Assembly (NCBI RefSeq): GCF_002127325.2
Contig: NC_035437.2
Coordinates: 158,855,597 to 158,919,596, forward strand
Origin: Helianthus annuus
Lineage: Eukaryota; Streptophyta; Magnoliopsida; Asterales; Asteraceae
Direction of reading: 5' to 3'
DNA length: 64,000 nucleotides
Within the stretch, counting starts at the first letter, position 1. Each line of letters opens with the position of its first letter. Shown here piece after piece: positions 24,357 to 35,953 of this stretch. Below the pieces are notes generated by a model, which was not told the origin of the DNA, ran no database searches, and saw only the letters and a list, made by a program, of their open reading frames with translations. A program made the translations under genes and the position numbers.

Positions 24357-25240
24357 TAGGGCTGGCATATCGGGACAACCTGATCTGTTAAGACATGAAC
24401 ACGATAAGACACGAACCCGAAACAGGTAGACTCGAACACGACACGAAATCTTATCGTGTCAGATTTTCCAGACACGAACACGAACCCGATAATAAACAGG
24501 TTACACGAAATGACCTGTTAAGACACGAAAAAATTACCAATGTGTTTACAACCTGTTAAGACACGAAGACGACCTGTTAAAGACACGATTCTCCTTACAA
24601 AACAAAGACGATAAATTTGATAAAACGAACCACATACAAAACGAACTTACACAGGCGATATATCTGATAAAACAAACCACAAACAAAATGAACCACGAAC
24701 AAAACGAACTTTCAAAATATTAAATGGTGACGCATGTGAATTGTGACGCCCTTACGCCGGTGACTAGATCATTGAGACGAGACGTTGACGATGGACTGAA
24801 CCGCGACACGCTGACAGAGAGAAATAACGGAGACTTTGGACAGAACAGATCATTGAGACTAGACCTTGACGCTGAACGAACTGAATCGGTGCTGGATGGA
24901 GAGAAAGAGCTGGTTACTTTGGATGGAGGATGGAGACTTTGCACTTTTGGAGAGATAGCGGCTGGATTAAAATTTGAAAATTTAGGGTTTAGATTTGAGG
25001 GAGAACGCATGGTGTATGTCATAAAGTCCTACATATTTTTTTTATTAAAAATTATTATCATGTTATTAACGAGTCTTAACAGGTTAACGGGTTTTGACCT
25101 GTTAAGACACGAAATTTAAACAGGTCTTATCGTGTTGACCTGATATAGACACGAAACCTGCTAAGGTTAAACACGAAACCTGTTAACTTCATGTAGGTTC
25201 GTGTCGTGTTATCTTGTTCGTGTTAGAATTGCCAGCCCTA
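24357..25240. mobile_element. Non-autonomous hAT-type DNA transposon (884 bp)
   Basis: An 11-bp perfect terminal inverted repeat TAGGGCTGGCA (24357-24367; complement TGCCAGCCCTA at 25230-25240) is flanked by an exact 8-bp duplication GTAAGTTT (24349-24356 and 25241-25248). The 8-bp duplication and TAGGG-type ends are hallmarks of hAT elements. Both subterminal regions are packed with a GACACGAA/TTCGTGTC motif, often in GACCTGTTAAGACACGAA, as expected for transposase-binding sites. An internal frame of about 130 codons near 24724-25119 shows no transposase features. Removing the insert restores the RNase H frame of element A. Confidence 0.93.
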
Positions 25241-26880
25241 GTAAGTTTACTATTTTCACCGATCATAAAAGTTTAAGGTATGTCTTCGGGCAAAAGGAGT
25301 TGAATATGAGATAAAGGCGCTGGATGGAAATTCTTAGTGATTATGATTGTAATATCCAGTATCACGCAAGAAAGGCTAATGTAGTAGCTGATGCTTTAAG
25401 TCGAAAGTGTCATGAAAAGCCAAAAAGAGTGCGTTCTCTTAAATTAAATCGACAGACAGATTTAAATGAACAGATTAGAGAAGCACAGGAATCAGTAATC
25501 AAGGATGATATTGAAAATTGAAAGGAATGATTAAAGAATTAGAACAAGGAACAGATGGAATTTGGAGATTCTATAAGAAAAGAATGTGGATACCTAAACT
25601 AGGAAACCTACGCCAGCATATATTAGAAGAAGCCCATAAGTTTAAATATACGATGCATCCTGGAAGTGATAAAATGTATCAGGATTTAAGAAAGAACTTC
25701 TGGTGGATAGGAATGAAAAAGGACATAGCAGCTTATGTTTCTAAATGTTTAACCTATTCACAAGTCAAAGCTGAACATCAGAAACCCTCAGGTTTATTGC
25801 AGCAGTTAGAAATGCCAGTATGGAAATGGGAATTGACAACAATGGATTTTGTTACCAAATTACTCAAAACAAGGAAAGGTAATGATACAATCTGGGTGAT
25901 TGTAGACAGGCTAACTAAGTCAGCTCATTTTCTACCAATGAAGGAAACCTACAGTATGGAACTGTTAGCTAAGCTGTATGTAAATGAAATAGTCACATTA
26001 CATGGAATTCCTTTATCAATTGTTTCTGATAGAGATAGCCGTTTTACCTCTCATTTTTGGACAAGTTTCCAAAAATCAACGGGAACGAACTTGAATCTAA
26101 GCACCGCTTATCATCCTCAAACGGACGGACAAAGCGAAAGGACAATTCAGACAATGGAAGATATGCTTAGAGCTTGTGTAATTGATTTCGGAGGTAATTG
26201 GGACGACCATCTACCATTAATAGAATTTTCTTACAATAACAGTTATCACACCAGTATCAATGCTGCACCATTCGAAGCACTTTATGGACGAAAGTGCCGA
26301 ACACCAGTCTGTTGGGCAGAAATTGGAGAAAAGCAACTATATGGACCTGAAATAGTGCAAGAAACAACCGACAAAATTATCCAAGTCAAGGAACGACTGA
26401 AAACAGCACGTGACCGACAAAAGAGTTATGCTGATAACAGACGAAAGCCATTGGAATTTCCGGTAGGAGACAAAGTGTTACTAAAAGTCTCTCCTTGGAA
26501 AGGAGTGGTAAGATTAATCAAAAGAGGAAAGCTAAGCCCCAGGTATGTTGGACCTTTTGAGATTATTAGAAGAATAGGACCTGTAACCTATCAGCTACAA
26601 TTGCCAGAGGAAATGGCAGGAATACATGATGTATTTCATGTATCTAATCTCAAGAAATGCTTAGCTGATGAATCACTGGTAGTACCTCTTAAGGATATAG
26701 AGGTAAATGAACAACTTAAATTTGTAGAAAAGCCTCTACAGATTGAAGACAAGAAAGTTAAGAACCTCAAGCACAAGAGATTAGTTCTGGTCAAAGTGAA
26801 ATGGGACTCCAAAAGAGGACCAGAATACACATAGGAGCTTGAATCAGAAATGCAAAGGAAATATCCATACCTATTCTAGT
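25241..26880 (+). pseudogene. pol: Element A: end of RNase H, integrase and chromodomain-like end
   Basis: RNase H ends TIFTDHKSLRYVFGQKELNMR, then a TAA stop at 25312-25314, then [10 protein letters not shown] one-base frameshift lies near 25518. Integrase follows almost intact to 26834. The zinc domain has its two His and the first Cys, but the last Cys is Tyr (CLTYSQVK, where B and C have CLTC). The DDE residues are present in [15 protein letters not shown] and [11 protein letters not shown]. The GPY/F-like and chromodomain-like end reads [14 protein letters not shown], interrupted by a TAG at 26832-26834, with the expected KYPYLF just after. Dead copy. Confidence 0.92.
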
Positions 26881-26900
26881 AGACCTCGAGGACGAGTTCT

Positions 26901-26918
26901 AAAACAAGGTGGGGAGGA
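26901..26918 (+). promoter_or_regulatory. Element A polypurine tract
   Basis: The purine-rich run AAAACAAGGTGGGGAGGA is immediately followed by the LTR start TATAACAACCC. Confidence 0.8.
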
Positions 26919-26933
26919 TATAACAACCCTCCT
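26919..26933 (+). repeat. Element A 3' LTR, first 15 bp (split by element D)
   Basis: TATAACAACCCTCCT, the same start as the LTR of element J at 62403. The last five bases (CTCCT) are the TSD of element D; the LTR continues at 34635. Confidence 0.88.
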
Positions 26934-27720
26934 TGTTGGGATTGAACCCTAACAGAGGAACAGATAATGTAAAGCCAAAACCGGATCCCATCAGTGGACT
27001 CCTAATAAGCAGCAGTTTACTCTAATCTCTCCCCTTGACAGTGGTTATCTAACAGCTGATAAATGTTAAGTGCTGCTCAAATACAACAACTGATAAACCA
27101 AACTCTGATGATTACCTAACAACTGCTGAAGACAAACTCTGTTGCTCTATCTACTGCTGTTTCCTAAGTGCTGCTGAAGATTCAAGCACTGCCCTCTCAA
27201 AGACTGATTACCTTTGAAGAAAGCACTGAAGACTCAACATCTGTGCTAAGGCTACAACAGTGGAACGTGAAGCAGTAGTTTTCCTTATGTTTTGTATGTT
27301 AGTGAATATCAGATGTTACATAACAGTAGTTTGTATAGGACAGTATTTGTAGTTTGTTAGGTCGTTAGATGTCACTATCATGGTGACGTCAGCTGAAGTA
27401 TATCAGTAGTTTGGTTCGCCTATAAGTATGACAGTCCTCTGTACTGTTACACTTGATCATTTTGAGTGAGTTCTTCTCCTCAATTCATCCTTTCATCTTG
27501 TGCAACCAACTCTGGTGTATCAGGCTGAGGGGGAGTTTAGATTGTAAGCTTTTACTGTAATCATTTGCTTTGTATTTCAATCATTTGACTCAATGAAAAG
27601 CAATTGTTTATCAATCTATACTTTCCTTTGTTTGTGTTTACTTTGTTTGCAACTCATTTCCGCTGCACTTATTAGTTTTATGCAAACAAACACGAATCAT
27701 GACAGCTTCAGATCCTAACA
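26934..27720 (+). repeat. Element D 5' LTR
   Basis: 787 bp, pairing with 33843-34629. Rich in CAGTAGT, AACTGCTG and CAGCAGT words. The TATA-like segment GCCTATAAGTATGAC at about 27419-27433 is a plausible promoter. Confidence 0.93.
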
Positions 27721-27722
27721 AT

Positions 27723-27733
27723 TGGTATCAGAG
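27723..27733 (+). promoter_or_regulatory. Element D primer-binding site
   Basis: TGGTATCAGAG starts two bases after the LTR end, an 11-base match to the initiator tRNA-Met complement; the next base differs. Confidence 0.85.
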
Positions 27734-29714
27734 ATCGGACAGTCAAATTCGATCTAACAATTAATTTGACATAACAGTTCAGCTCAAAATTCATTGATAC
27801 TAAGGTTGGTTGCATTCAGTTGAAAAACAGAGTAACGAGTAATTCATGGTTAAAATGGCTTTTCAAAACTCTGTAAATCAACCAAGATGTCATATGACAC
27901 ACAAATCTCAGACAACAAATGTTTTCATACATATGTCACTCATAGTTTTCAAATCTGAAAAATATCTGATAAATTATGGGTTCATTCGATGTATTCAATA
28001 TTGATTTCATTTGTCGTCTCGACATTTGTGATGTTTTCAATAAACACTAAAGTATATACCTCAGATCAGCAAAACTTGTGTTCTTCTAAGACACTAGTAT
28101 ACCGCTGATATAGAAAAGAGGGAAATAAAACTTTAGTCAAAAATTTCTCACGTGTTCAAAGGCAAGTTGAGTACCTTCAAAAGGACCAAATCTACTTTGT
28201 CCAAAACACAATGAAAAAATAAAATGTCAAAACAGTCCTAATCATAAGTAATGTGAGATCTGAACTAAAACATGCTCAAACATGGTCAGGTTTCTTAAAA
28301 CATTAAAGTGATTATGGACAAGGTATGTTCAAAATAAAATCTCCTAGTGAGTATTTCTGAACATATGAATAATAAGGGTAAAAAGGGAAAAGGGAAATAA
28401 AAATCTCAAAGTGTGGCTATCTCAAAACTTTTGAAATCAAAAGAAAAGAGTATTAGCATAAAACACTTGTGAGGTTAGAATTAGATCTTCAGTGGTCATC
28501 ATACAACTATGTGCATTCATCAATACAGAAATTGTTCTGGTAACAATGGCATATCCAGTGATTGTGCTTAAAAGAAATTTACAATCAATTGACAAGAAAA
28601 TGGCCCAAATAATGGTCAGAATAACTTGAGAATAATTTGATCATTTACTTGAAATGAGTGTCAGATCCTTTTGATTATCTCCAAAACATCCTTTAATACT
28701 TTTTAAGGTGTTTTCCTTTTAATAAAACCAGATGCATTTTAATCTTTATAAAATGTATTTTGTACTTTTACTCTTTTTTAAATAGTGAAAGTTCATCTCT
28801 GGTCAGGATGTAATCTCCTTATTTTTGTGTGAAATTACTTTCCTTAAAACTGGTCAAAAGGAAATGACTCACACATCAAGGTCAGGTTAAGCTCAAGTTT
28901 AGTTTGTTACAGATCAGAAATTGATTGTAAACTCATTTTTTGAACTACTAAGACACTCATGTTCTAGTAATTAGACATAAAATGAGTTGTTCTAAGTAGA
29001 GCAAGACTTCATCATCTGGGATGCTAAACCACTGTCTGAAAAATAGACAGATGGCAAAACCTTGAACAAAATTTCTGAAAATCACTGCTGACAATTTAAT
29101 CTTGATATGATACATCTAAAATGTATCCTGTTAAGAATAGCATTCTGTAAACAACAAATGATAGATGAGATATTGTGTTTTCACAAAGACAAAAATCAGT
29201 ATCTACATCTAAACCAACAGATGCTAAAATTATTTGTCAAAAGTCAAAACACTGCTGCACAAACAGTTGTTAAACATATGATCTTCATTTGTTTTATCCA
29301 CTGTTGTTCCTAAAATGCTGTTGTGCCTTAACATCTGCTCTCTAAAGTCTGTCCACTGCTAAAGTGTCAACCTCTGCTCTTCAAAAACACTGATGTTTAA
29401 ATCATTGTTTCATCCACTGATACACCCACTGTTTCATTTTATTACCGTTGTAACTACTGATACTTGCTCCATCAGTAGTTGTCAAAACAACTGTCCTCCA
29501 TCATTTACCATTCCATCAGATGTTTGACACGTGGTCAGTTTTTAGCCTTCAGATCAAAATAACTGCTGCCACATCAGCAATCACTTTTTCCCTAAATAAA
29601 ACCCTGATTAAATCCAAACAGGGTTTTACTGTCGAATTGAATTCCAAAAGTTCTCTTCTCATAACAGTTTCCCTCTCATAACTCCAAAAACTTCTTCGAT
29701 CTTCTTCATCCAAA
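27734..29714 (+). other. Element D long untranslated leader
   Basis: About 2 kb, AT-rich, without a credible gene; small frames such as 29107-29313 look random. From about 29230 to 29580 it is rich in ACTGCTG, CCACTGTT and CATCTGCT words like those in the LTR. Confidence 0.65.
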
Positions 29715-31892
29715 ATGACGAAACCAAAATCGAAGTCAAAATCAAAACCAGCATCTTCTTCCACAACAGCAGATGCCACTCAAATGGCTGCTGAAACACC
29801 AGAGATTCGCTACAAATCTCCACACAACTATGTAGGTATACTCAGAAAACCTACCGATAACCACACCTTCGATTCCATCCTTGACATCCTTTCTGCATCA
29901 AAGTACAAAACTTTGATAACAGCAGACGCTCATATTTACCTTGATACCCAGAGAGAGTTCTGGAAAAATGCCACCCTTGAAAAACAAGGAGACATCATCG
30001 CTGCCATCAACTCCTCGATACAGGGTAAGAAGGTAAAAATTTCTCCGAAATCCATCTCTAAAACCTTTAAACTCGATGATCTAAATGGAAAAACCTCTTT
30101 TACAAAAGACGAGTTAGTAAAGGATTTCATGAACAGGGGTTATGCAGAACAACCAAAGGTAGATACCCTACAAAAGGGTTACTTCCCTTCTGCACCCAGA
30201 TTTTTATTTCACACACTGCTCATGTGTGTTTCTAATAAAACAACGTCCTTCAATGAGATACCAACAAAAATTCAATGCCTGGGGTATGCAATTTTAAACG
30301 ACAAAAACTTTAACTACTCCCAGGTAATATTTGATGATTTGGTAAAGAACGTTGATAATAAGGCTTTTCTGCTCTTTCCGAGATTTCTAAGCTATTATTT
30401 TGAACAAACATTTGTAGAGAAAGATGCAGAACTGCCCAAACAAGGTGTCTCATTCAAAATAAACTGTTTAACAATAGAAACTTTTTCAAGAATGATGGCA
30501 CCTATAAAATTAAAAACAAAAGAGGCAGAGCAGATTTTAGAAACTGCTACTGACCCTCAAGAAACCATTGCTGAGCCCACTGCTCCAGGTGATCAGAGTA
30601 GCAGACCCACTGCTCTGAAACCCACACCTGCCACCACCAAAAAGACCAAAAGAAAACCATCCAGAAAACCCACCAAACCCAAAACAAAGGCAACTCTGGA
30701 AGATGAGATCCCAGAGCAACTGCCAGTGACAACACAAAAGTCACCGAAAACCACTGCTGCTACTTCCTCACAGCATTTGGTAGAAAGATCTCAACCCCAG
30801 CCTCAAACTCCTCTTGCATCCTCACAAAAGGATCAAGTTGTAAGCACAGGGACACCACAATATGAAGCTCTAGGTCCACTCGGATCTATCTTCCACAGTC
30901 CTGATCCCAAGGACATGTCTCTTTCTACCCCCACACCCTCACCAATAATATTACCACAATCAATAATGCCCCTGTTGCATGCAGTTGATATGGCACAGAC
31001 ACAAACCAGTTCCTCTCAATCACCTATTACTGAGAGTATACCTCCACAAGTGACTGGGTCTGATGTGCATACCTCTGCTATCCCAGCAACAGTTGAGGAG
31101 GTTACACCCCTTGAGTTACAAGTAACTCTCGGTGGTAGTTCAAGTGGAGCAGCAACTACAACTGATGGATCAACAGATCTTCAGTTGGACAGTTGTTACA
31201 TTACTAAGACTCCCTTGAAGGCAATTTCTTCCATGGCAACATCGGTAACCACCAACAAGTTATCTTTAGCTACTGGTAACATCAAAGGTTCATCGGTTGC
31301 TGAAGAAAGAAGTCCCCAGTACCAAGAAAAAGGGGCATCAATGGATGACTTTTGGGCTACAGCTCCTAAGTCACACATTGATACAACCACTGCTGGTGGG
31401 GATTCAGATGATCCTGTTAGTTCAGGTGATGATTCAAGATATAATGAATTGACAGCCAGAGTTGAAAACATGGAATCTTCAGTTGCAGAAATAAAAGATA
31501 TGGTGCAGCAGCTGTTACAAGCTCAAATAGCCCAATCATCTGCTCCTCCTGCTCAAGCACCTGCTCCACAAGCATTTGCTGCAAATGAGCTATGGAATAT
31601 CCTCCAACCACTGCTTGAACAACAACAACAAATGGCTGCTAAAAAGCATGCTCCTCAAGTGCAAATGTTGACCGACATGGTTGAATCTCGGTTCAAAGAT
31701 ACACAAGCTAATATCAAGGCTATAAAGGCCAGCATTCAACAGAATGCTCAAAGTGAGAAAGCTCCATCTGCCATTTTCTTCATGGATACACCCCTGGCAG
31801 ATAATGCCAAAAAGGGGGAGAAAAACAGGTTGAAAAAGAAAGGCATAGAAGATGGGTTGTATGTTGAACTAGAAAAACCCAAAAACAGCTGA
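29715..31892 (+). CDS. Element D large ORF, Gag-like protein seen in Asteraceae elements
   Basis: 725 codons from the ATG at 29715 (MTKPKSKSKSKP). After a basic Ser-rich start, residues about 30-250 form a compact region: YKSPHNYVGIL, FDSILDILSASKY, QREFWKNAT, SAPRFLFHTLLMCVS and LLFPRFLSYYFEQ. From memory this pattern matches a Gag-like protein common in daisy-family retroelements and sometimes mislabelled as longin-like; I cannot verify that here. Residues about 270-560 are low-complexity Pro/Thr/Ser/Lys. Residues about 570-690 are helical and Gln/Ala-rich (ARVENMESSVAEIKDMVQQL). The frame ends at a TGA that looks like a frameshift effect, because related coding sequence continues downstream. 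No zinc knuckle is visible. Probable role: particle or RNA-binding protein. Confidence 0.7.
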   Translation: MTKPKSKSKSKPASSSTTADATQMAAETPEIRYKSPHNYVGILRKPTDNHTFDSILDILSASKYKTLITADAHIYLDTQREFWKNATLEKQGDIIAAINSSIQGKKVKISPKSISKTFKLDDLNGKTSFTKDELVKDFMNRGYAEQPKVDTLQKGYFPSAPRFLFHTLLMCVSNKTTSFNEIPTKIQCLGYAILNDKNFNYSQVIFDDLVKNVDNKAFLLFPRFLSYYFEQTFVEKDAELPKQGVSFKINCLTIETFSRMMAPIKLKTKEAEQILETATDPQETIAEPTAPGDQSSRPTALKPTPATTKKTKRKPSRKPTKPKTKATLEDEIPEQLPVTTQKSPKTTAATSSQHLVERSQPQPQTPLASSQKDQVVSTGTPQYEALGPLGSIFHSPDPKDMSLSTPTPSPIILPQSIMPLLHAVDMAQTQTSSSQSPITESIPPQVTGSDVHTSAIPATVEEVTPLELQVTLGGSSSGAATTTDGSTDLQLDSCYITKTPLKAISSMATSVTTNKLSLATGNIKGSSVAEERSPQYQEKGASMDDFWATAPKSHIDTTTAGGDSDDPVSSGDDSRYNELTARVENMESSVAEIKDMVQQLLQAQIAQSSAPPAQAPAPQAFAANELWNILQPLLEQQQQMAAKKHAPQVQMLTDMVESRFKDTQANIKAIKASIQQNAQSEKAPSAIFFMDTPLADNAKKGEKNRLKKKGIEDGLYVELEKPKNS

Positions 31893-33806
31893 TACATCAG
31901 CAGTTACAAAAACTGCTGCAAGTAGCCAAACAGCTGCCATCTCATCAACACACACCACCTTATCACACACCATCACAACTACTGTTCCACCACCACCTGT
32001 GTCTACAACACAAAAATCCTCATCAAAACCACCAAACCACCATCATCCAAAGCCACACCACCACTGCCTCCTGCCATAAAGCAGAAGACAGCAGATGTTA
32101 CAACATCTGCTGTAGTGACAACAGCGATTGAAGCACCAGTTGTTTCAACCACTGTTAGTCAATCACAATCCACTGTCATCCAATCTCAAACCACTGATCC
32201 ACCCAAAACATCATCAGCCTCTTCTTCAAAAAGGAGAAGGGTCTTCATTCCTGATGATGAGTCACCACCACCATCACCACCTTCAAATATCATTTCCCAT
32301 TCTCCATCCCCTGCTCAAAAGCAGAAGACATCTGCTGACACATTAGCAGTTGTAGTGACAACAGCAGTTGAGACACCAGTTGTTTCAACAGTTGTTAGTC
32401 AGCCATCCACCACTGCTCTATCCTTTCCTATATCTCAACCTAAGCTCTTTAGCAGAAAAAGAAAGCCAATCACTGCCAATGAAGGGATACATGATCCAAA
32501 TGCTGCACAGTATCCACTGGAACTTGAAGCCATTAAAAATGAGATGAGGCAATTTTACACAGAAGAAGATCCCTCAAAAAGAAAATTCTCTTCACTCATA
32601 GGCTACATAGCACCAGAAGATATTAATGTTTATCTCAAGATAAAGGCAAGGCAAGCTAAAGTAAAAGCCAAGGTTGACAGTGAAAAGGAAAGTCTAAGCG
32701 AAGAAGGCATTGCTAAAAGAATGGAGTTCTACCTTGCAAAGGTAAAGCAGATAGAAGAATTTGCCCAAGAGCTAGAAAAGGAAAAGGCTGATCAAAAGAA
32801 AAGGTTAAGAGAACAACTTCTAGCCTTCATCATGAAAGAAAAGTTCTATCTTGCTGAAGAACAACAGTTTAAGGAATGGCCTTTAGTAGCTTTAAAGCAT
32901 GAGGCTGAAAGGATCCAAAGAATCAAAAATGATCCCTCAAAGAAGAAAACTGCTCCAAACTGGAGTAAGTACAAAAGACTCATTGCTGATCTCACTGCTG
33001 AGTATAAAAGAAAGAATAGGGAGTTGGTGGATGCTAAGATAGGCACTGCTGAAGCCATATCAAAATGGTCTAGGCAACAAAGTGATGAAGCTTATGAAAG
33101 ACTTGAGAAGCAGAGGATGAAAGCCTCTAACTCTCCTAAAAGGTCTGACTACAAAAAGCTTCAAGAGCAAGTTAAACTTTTCGAAACACAGATCAGCACA
33201 GCAGAAGATTTTGTCACAAAGTTGAGAAACGAAAAGAAGGAAGTGCTATCTGCTGGAGTAGATAAGAAGAAAGAAGCCGAATAGATTGAAGAAGCTATGA
33301 AGAAAATAGCTTCAGATAAAGAAAGATTGGCTAAACTACAAGCCCTTGCCAAAAAGGTTAAAGTAGTAAGCCAAAAGTCATCAGCAAGCATCACAAACAG
33401 TGAGCTGATTGACAAAGAAGTTGAAGCAGATATAGCTGAAGCCAACAAGATCATTGAACAAGCATTCATACGAGTGTCTGAAGCTCATGATGCTGCTCTT
33501 CACTTCTTCAGGCCAATCACTTCAAGTTCATCAGATAATAAAGCTCTCCCAAGAAACCCATTGAGTTAAAAAATACTAAAGTGGATGTCTGATCAAAAGA
33601 CCCACGTATTGACTTTGCTCAGATTCAATGGTGAAGTGAAGCATATATCAAGGAATCAGGCACTATGCCTAAGTGCTGAAGATCTACAGGATCTCCTTGA
33701 GCTTACACTGTGCAGGGATGAGGATGATACAAGTTCCAAGGATTTTGAGAAAGAATTTAAAAGAAAAGCAATGGAACTTCTGATGAAAAATAAAGGTCCT
33801 GAATAA
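31893..33806 (+). pseudogene. Element D: continuation of the large ORF, broken into pieces
   Basis: Coding character continues after 31892 in shifted frames (TADTSAVTKTAASSQTAAISS), then in the frame open to 33284. That piece contains a repeated module: KQKTADVTTSAVVTTAIEAP and KQKTSADTLAVVVTTAVETP, each followed by VVST-VSQ. After it comes a Lys/Glu-rich, probably coiled-coil region from about 32520 (QYPLELEAIKNEMRQFYTEE). A TAG at 33282-33284 splits AE from IEEAMKKIASDKE. One more frame change near 33550-33590 leads to a C-terminal piece ending MELLMKNKGPE at 33803. The ancestral protein was probably one chain of about 1,350 residues. Confidence 0.7.
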
Positions 33807-33842
33807 GGAAGGGTTTTGGCATTATCTGTTCCAGGGGGAGAT

Positions 33843-34629
33843 TGTTGGGATTGAACCCTAACAGAGGAACAGATAATGTAAAGCCAAAACCGGATCCCAT
33901 CAGTGGACTCCTAATAAGCAGCAGTTTACTCTAATCTCTCCCCTTGACAGTGGTTATCTAACAGCTGATAAATGTTAAGTGCTGCTCAAATACAACAACT
34001 GATAAACCAAACTCTGATGATTACCTAACAACTGCTGAAGACAAACTCTGTTGCTCTATCTACTGCTGTTTCCTAAGTGCTGCTGAAGATTCAAGCACTG
34101 CCCTCTCAAAGACTGATCACCTTTGAAGAAAGCACTGAAGACTCAACATCTGTGCTAAGGCTACAACAGTGGAACGTGAAGCAGTAGTTTTCCTTATGTT
34201 TTGTATGTTAGTGAATATCAGATGTTACATAACAGTAGTTTGTATAGGACAGTATTTGTAGTTTGTTAGGTCGTTAGATGTCACTATCATGGTGACGTCA
34301 GCTGAAGTATATCAGTAGTTTGGTTCGCCTATAAGTATGACAGTACTCTGTATTGTTACACTTGATCGTTTTGAGTGAGTTCTTCTCCTCAATTCATCCT
34401 TTCATCTTGTGCAACCAACTCTGGTGTATCAGGCTAAGGGGGAGTTTAGATTGTAAGCTTTTACTGTAATCATTTGCTTCGTATTTCAATCATTTGACTC
34501 AATGAAAAGCAATTGTTTATCAATCTATACTTTCCTTTGTTTGTGTTTACTTTGTTTGCAACTCATTTCCGCTGCACTTATTAGTTTTATGCAAACAAAC
34601 ACGAATCATGACAGCCTCAGATCCTAACA
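33843..34629 (+). repeat. Element D 3' LTR
   Basis: 787 bp, preceded by the purine tract CCAGGGGGAGAT and followed by the TSD CTCCT. Seven differences from the 5' copy by eye. Confidence 0.93.
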
Positions 34630-34634
34630 CTCCT

Positions 34635-35953
34635 AAATATTTCCGACACCCTAAAAATAATTAAAATATCCCAATACGTCCTAAAATACACCCCGTATAC
34701 GAAAACAGACCCCGAATACCTTTATTTTTATTTAATTTAATTAAAAACCAGATTTTTATGGCTGTGGCAGGCCGCGAACACCTACCCCTGGTCTTACGCG
34801 GGCCGCGAGCGAAGGGACATGAGGCGCAGCCAGGTGCTGCCACGTGTCGTGCAATGTGTCGAGCCTAGTGTGATGACCCAGATCAGCTTGGGCCTACTTA
34901 CCCTACGTTGCGGGCCGCGTAGCCCTTGGCTACATCCTTCGTGGGCCGCGAGGGACCTGAAATCAGGCCCTATAAATTGAGGGCATCGGTCTTCAGTCCC
35001 AGTCGCTCAATTCTCTTTTCTCTCTCGAATTTCTATATAGCTAAAGTGATTTTCGGGCATAATACCCCCCTAATTAATGAAGTTCTGCCTCGTTGTAAGT
35101 ATTATAACCCCGGTTACGTATTAGATACGCTGCCCGATTGATCCAGGGTTCCATAACAGATGTCGAGGTTCTGCCCAACGTAGTCGTTGGAATGCCGTCT
35201 CGGGGAGGGTATTACTAATGTAAATATTGGGTTATTATACTAACGCGTGTGCATTGTGTATTTAATAGATAATCGCCCGGAAATCCTTAAGGAAAACTTT
35301 AAGACAGCAATGTGAGTAATCTCCTTTTTGCAAACTGTTTTTACAAAACCTCACTTTAATTAACACCATATTAAACAGTGATTGAGTATTTGTATTCTAT
35401 AATTATCATCGGTATGTTGGGGTTTTGTATACAAAATTTGTTACTACATTGTGAGTAATAACATGACCACAAGTCGGGTTGACAGTACCATGGGTGGTAA
35501 TTAAAGTAGATGGAAACAAATGTGATTGCGAGACCGCCCTCAATACTGTACAATGGTTTTACTTAACTTGATTAAACTAAGATTCACTCACCAGTATTTC
35601 CCACTGATAAAACGTTTTTTTTAAACGCGTTTCAGGTAACAAAATGTGAAAGCCAAATAGAAGCCAGCTGGACAGCACTGAAGGCTTGGAAAAGTGGCTA
35701 TAAAGTTACCTAAAATAAAGAGATGTTTTTATTAAATAAAATAGGGTTTAGCCCTATGAAAAATGTGTGTACTTGAAACTTGGGATTTTCCCATGTGTTT
35801 AATATATTAAAAGCATGGTATTTTACTCGGATAAAATATTTCCTAACTACGGTCTTGGTGTAATTTCCGCTGCCAAAATGATAAACATCGATACCACCGA
35901 AAATGGTCGCGGCCGCCCGTTCCCGGGTAATCTAGGGGACGGGGGTTGCGACA
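34635..35953 (+). repeat. Element A 3' LTR, main part
   Basis: Continues from 26933 after element D. Near its start it matches the LTR of J (TAAAATACACCCCGT at about 34681 and 62448). It holds four CpG-rich boxes starting at 34770, 34801, 34913 and 34944 (core GGCCGCGA), then TATAAA at 34971. It ends GGGTTGCGACA at 35953, followed directly by the interrupted LTR of element E. Total LTR length is about 1,334 bp. Confidence 0.88.
34770..34976 (+). promoter_or_regulatory. Element A LTR promoter: paired CpG boxes plus TATA
   Basis: GGCCGCG boxes start at 34770, 34801, 34913 and 34944, two pairs with exactly 31-bp spacing. The last box is followed after 19 bp by TATAAAT (34971). The same layout occurs in the LTR of J and, with one pair, in F. 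Confidence 0.7.

Larger units (their letters stand above)
26934..34629 (+). mobile_element. Element D: non-autonomous LTR retrotransposon
   Basis: 7,696 bp with identical-length 787-bp LTRs (TGTTGGGATT...CCTAACA) and a perfect TSD CTCCT (26929-26933 and 34630-34634). It has a primer-binding site, a 2-kb leader and one long broken coding region, but no protease, integrase, RT or RNase H motif. I counted seven differences between its LTRs by eye. It must have been mobilised by another element's enzymes. The TGTTGG start and primer type resemble Ty1/copia elements, but the parent family cannot be assigned from this window. Confidence 0.93.

Noticed and set aside
24724..25119. 131-codon frame inside the hAT element as a possible transposase
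   Set aside because: No DDE or hAT dimerisation motif, and the antisense frame is equally open; the element is too short to be autonomous.
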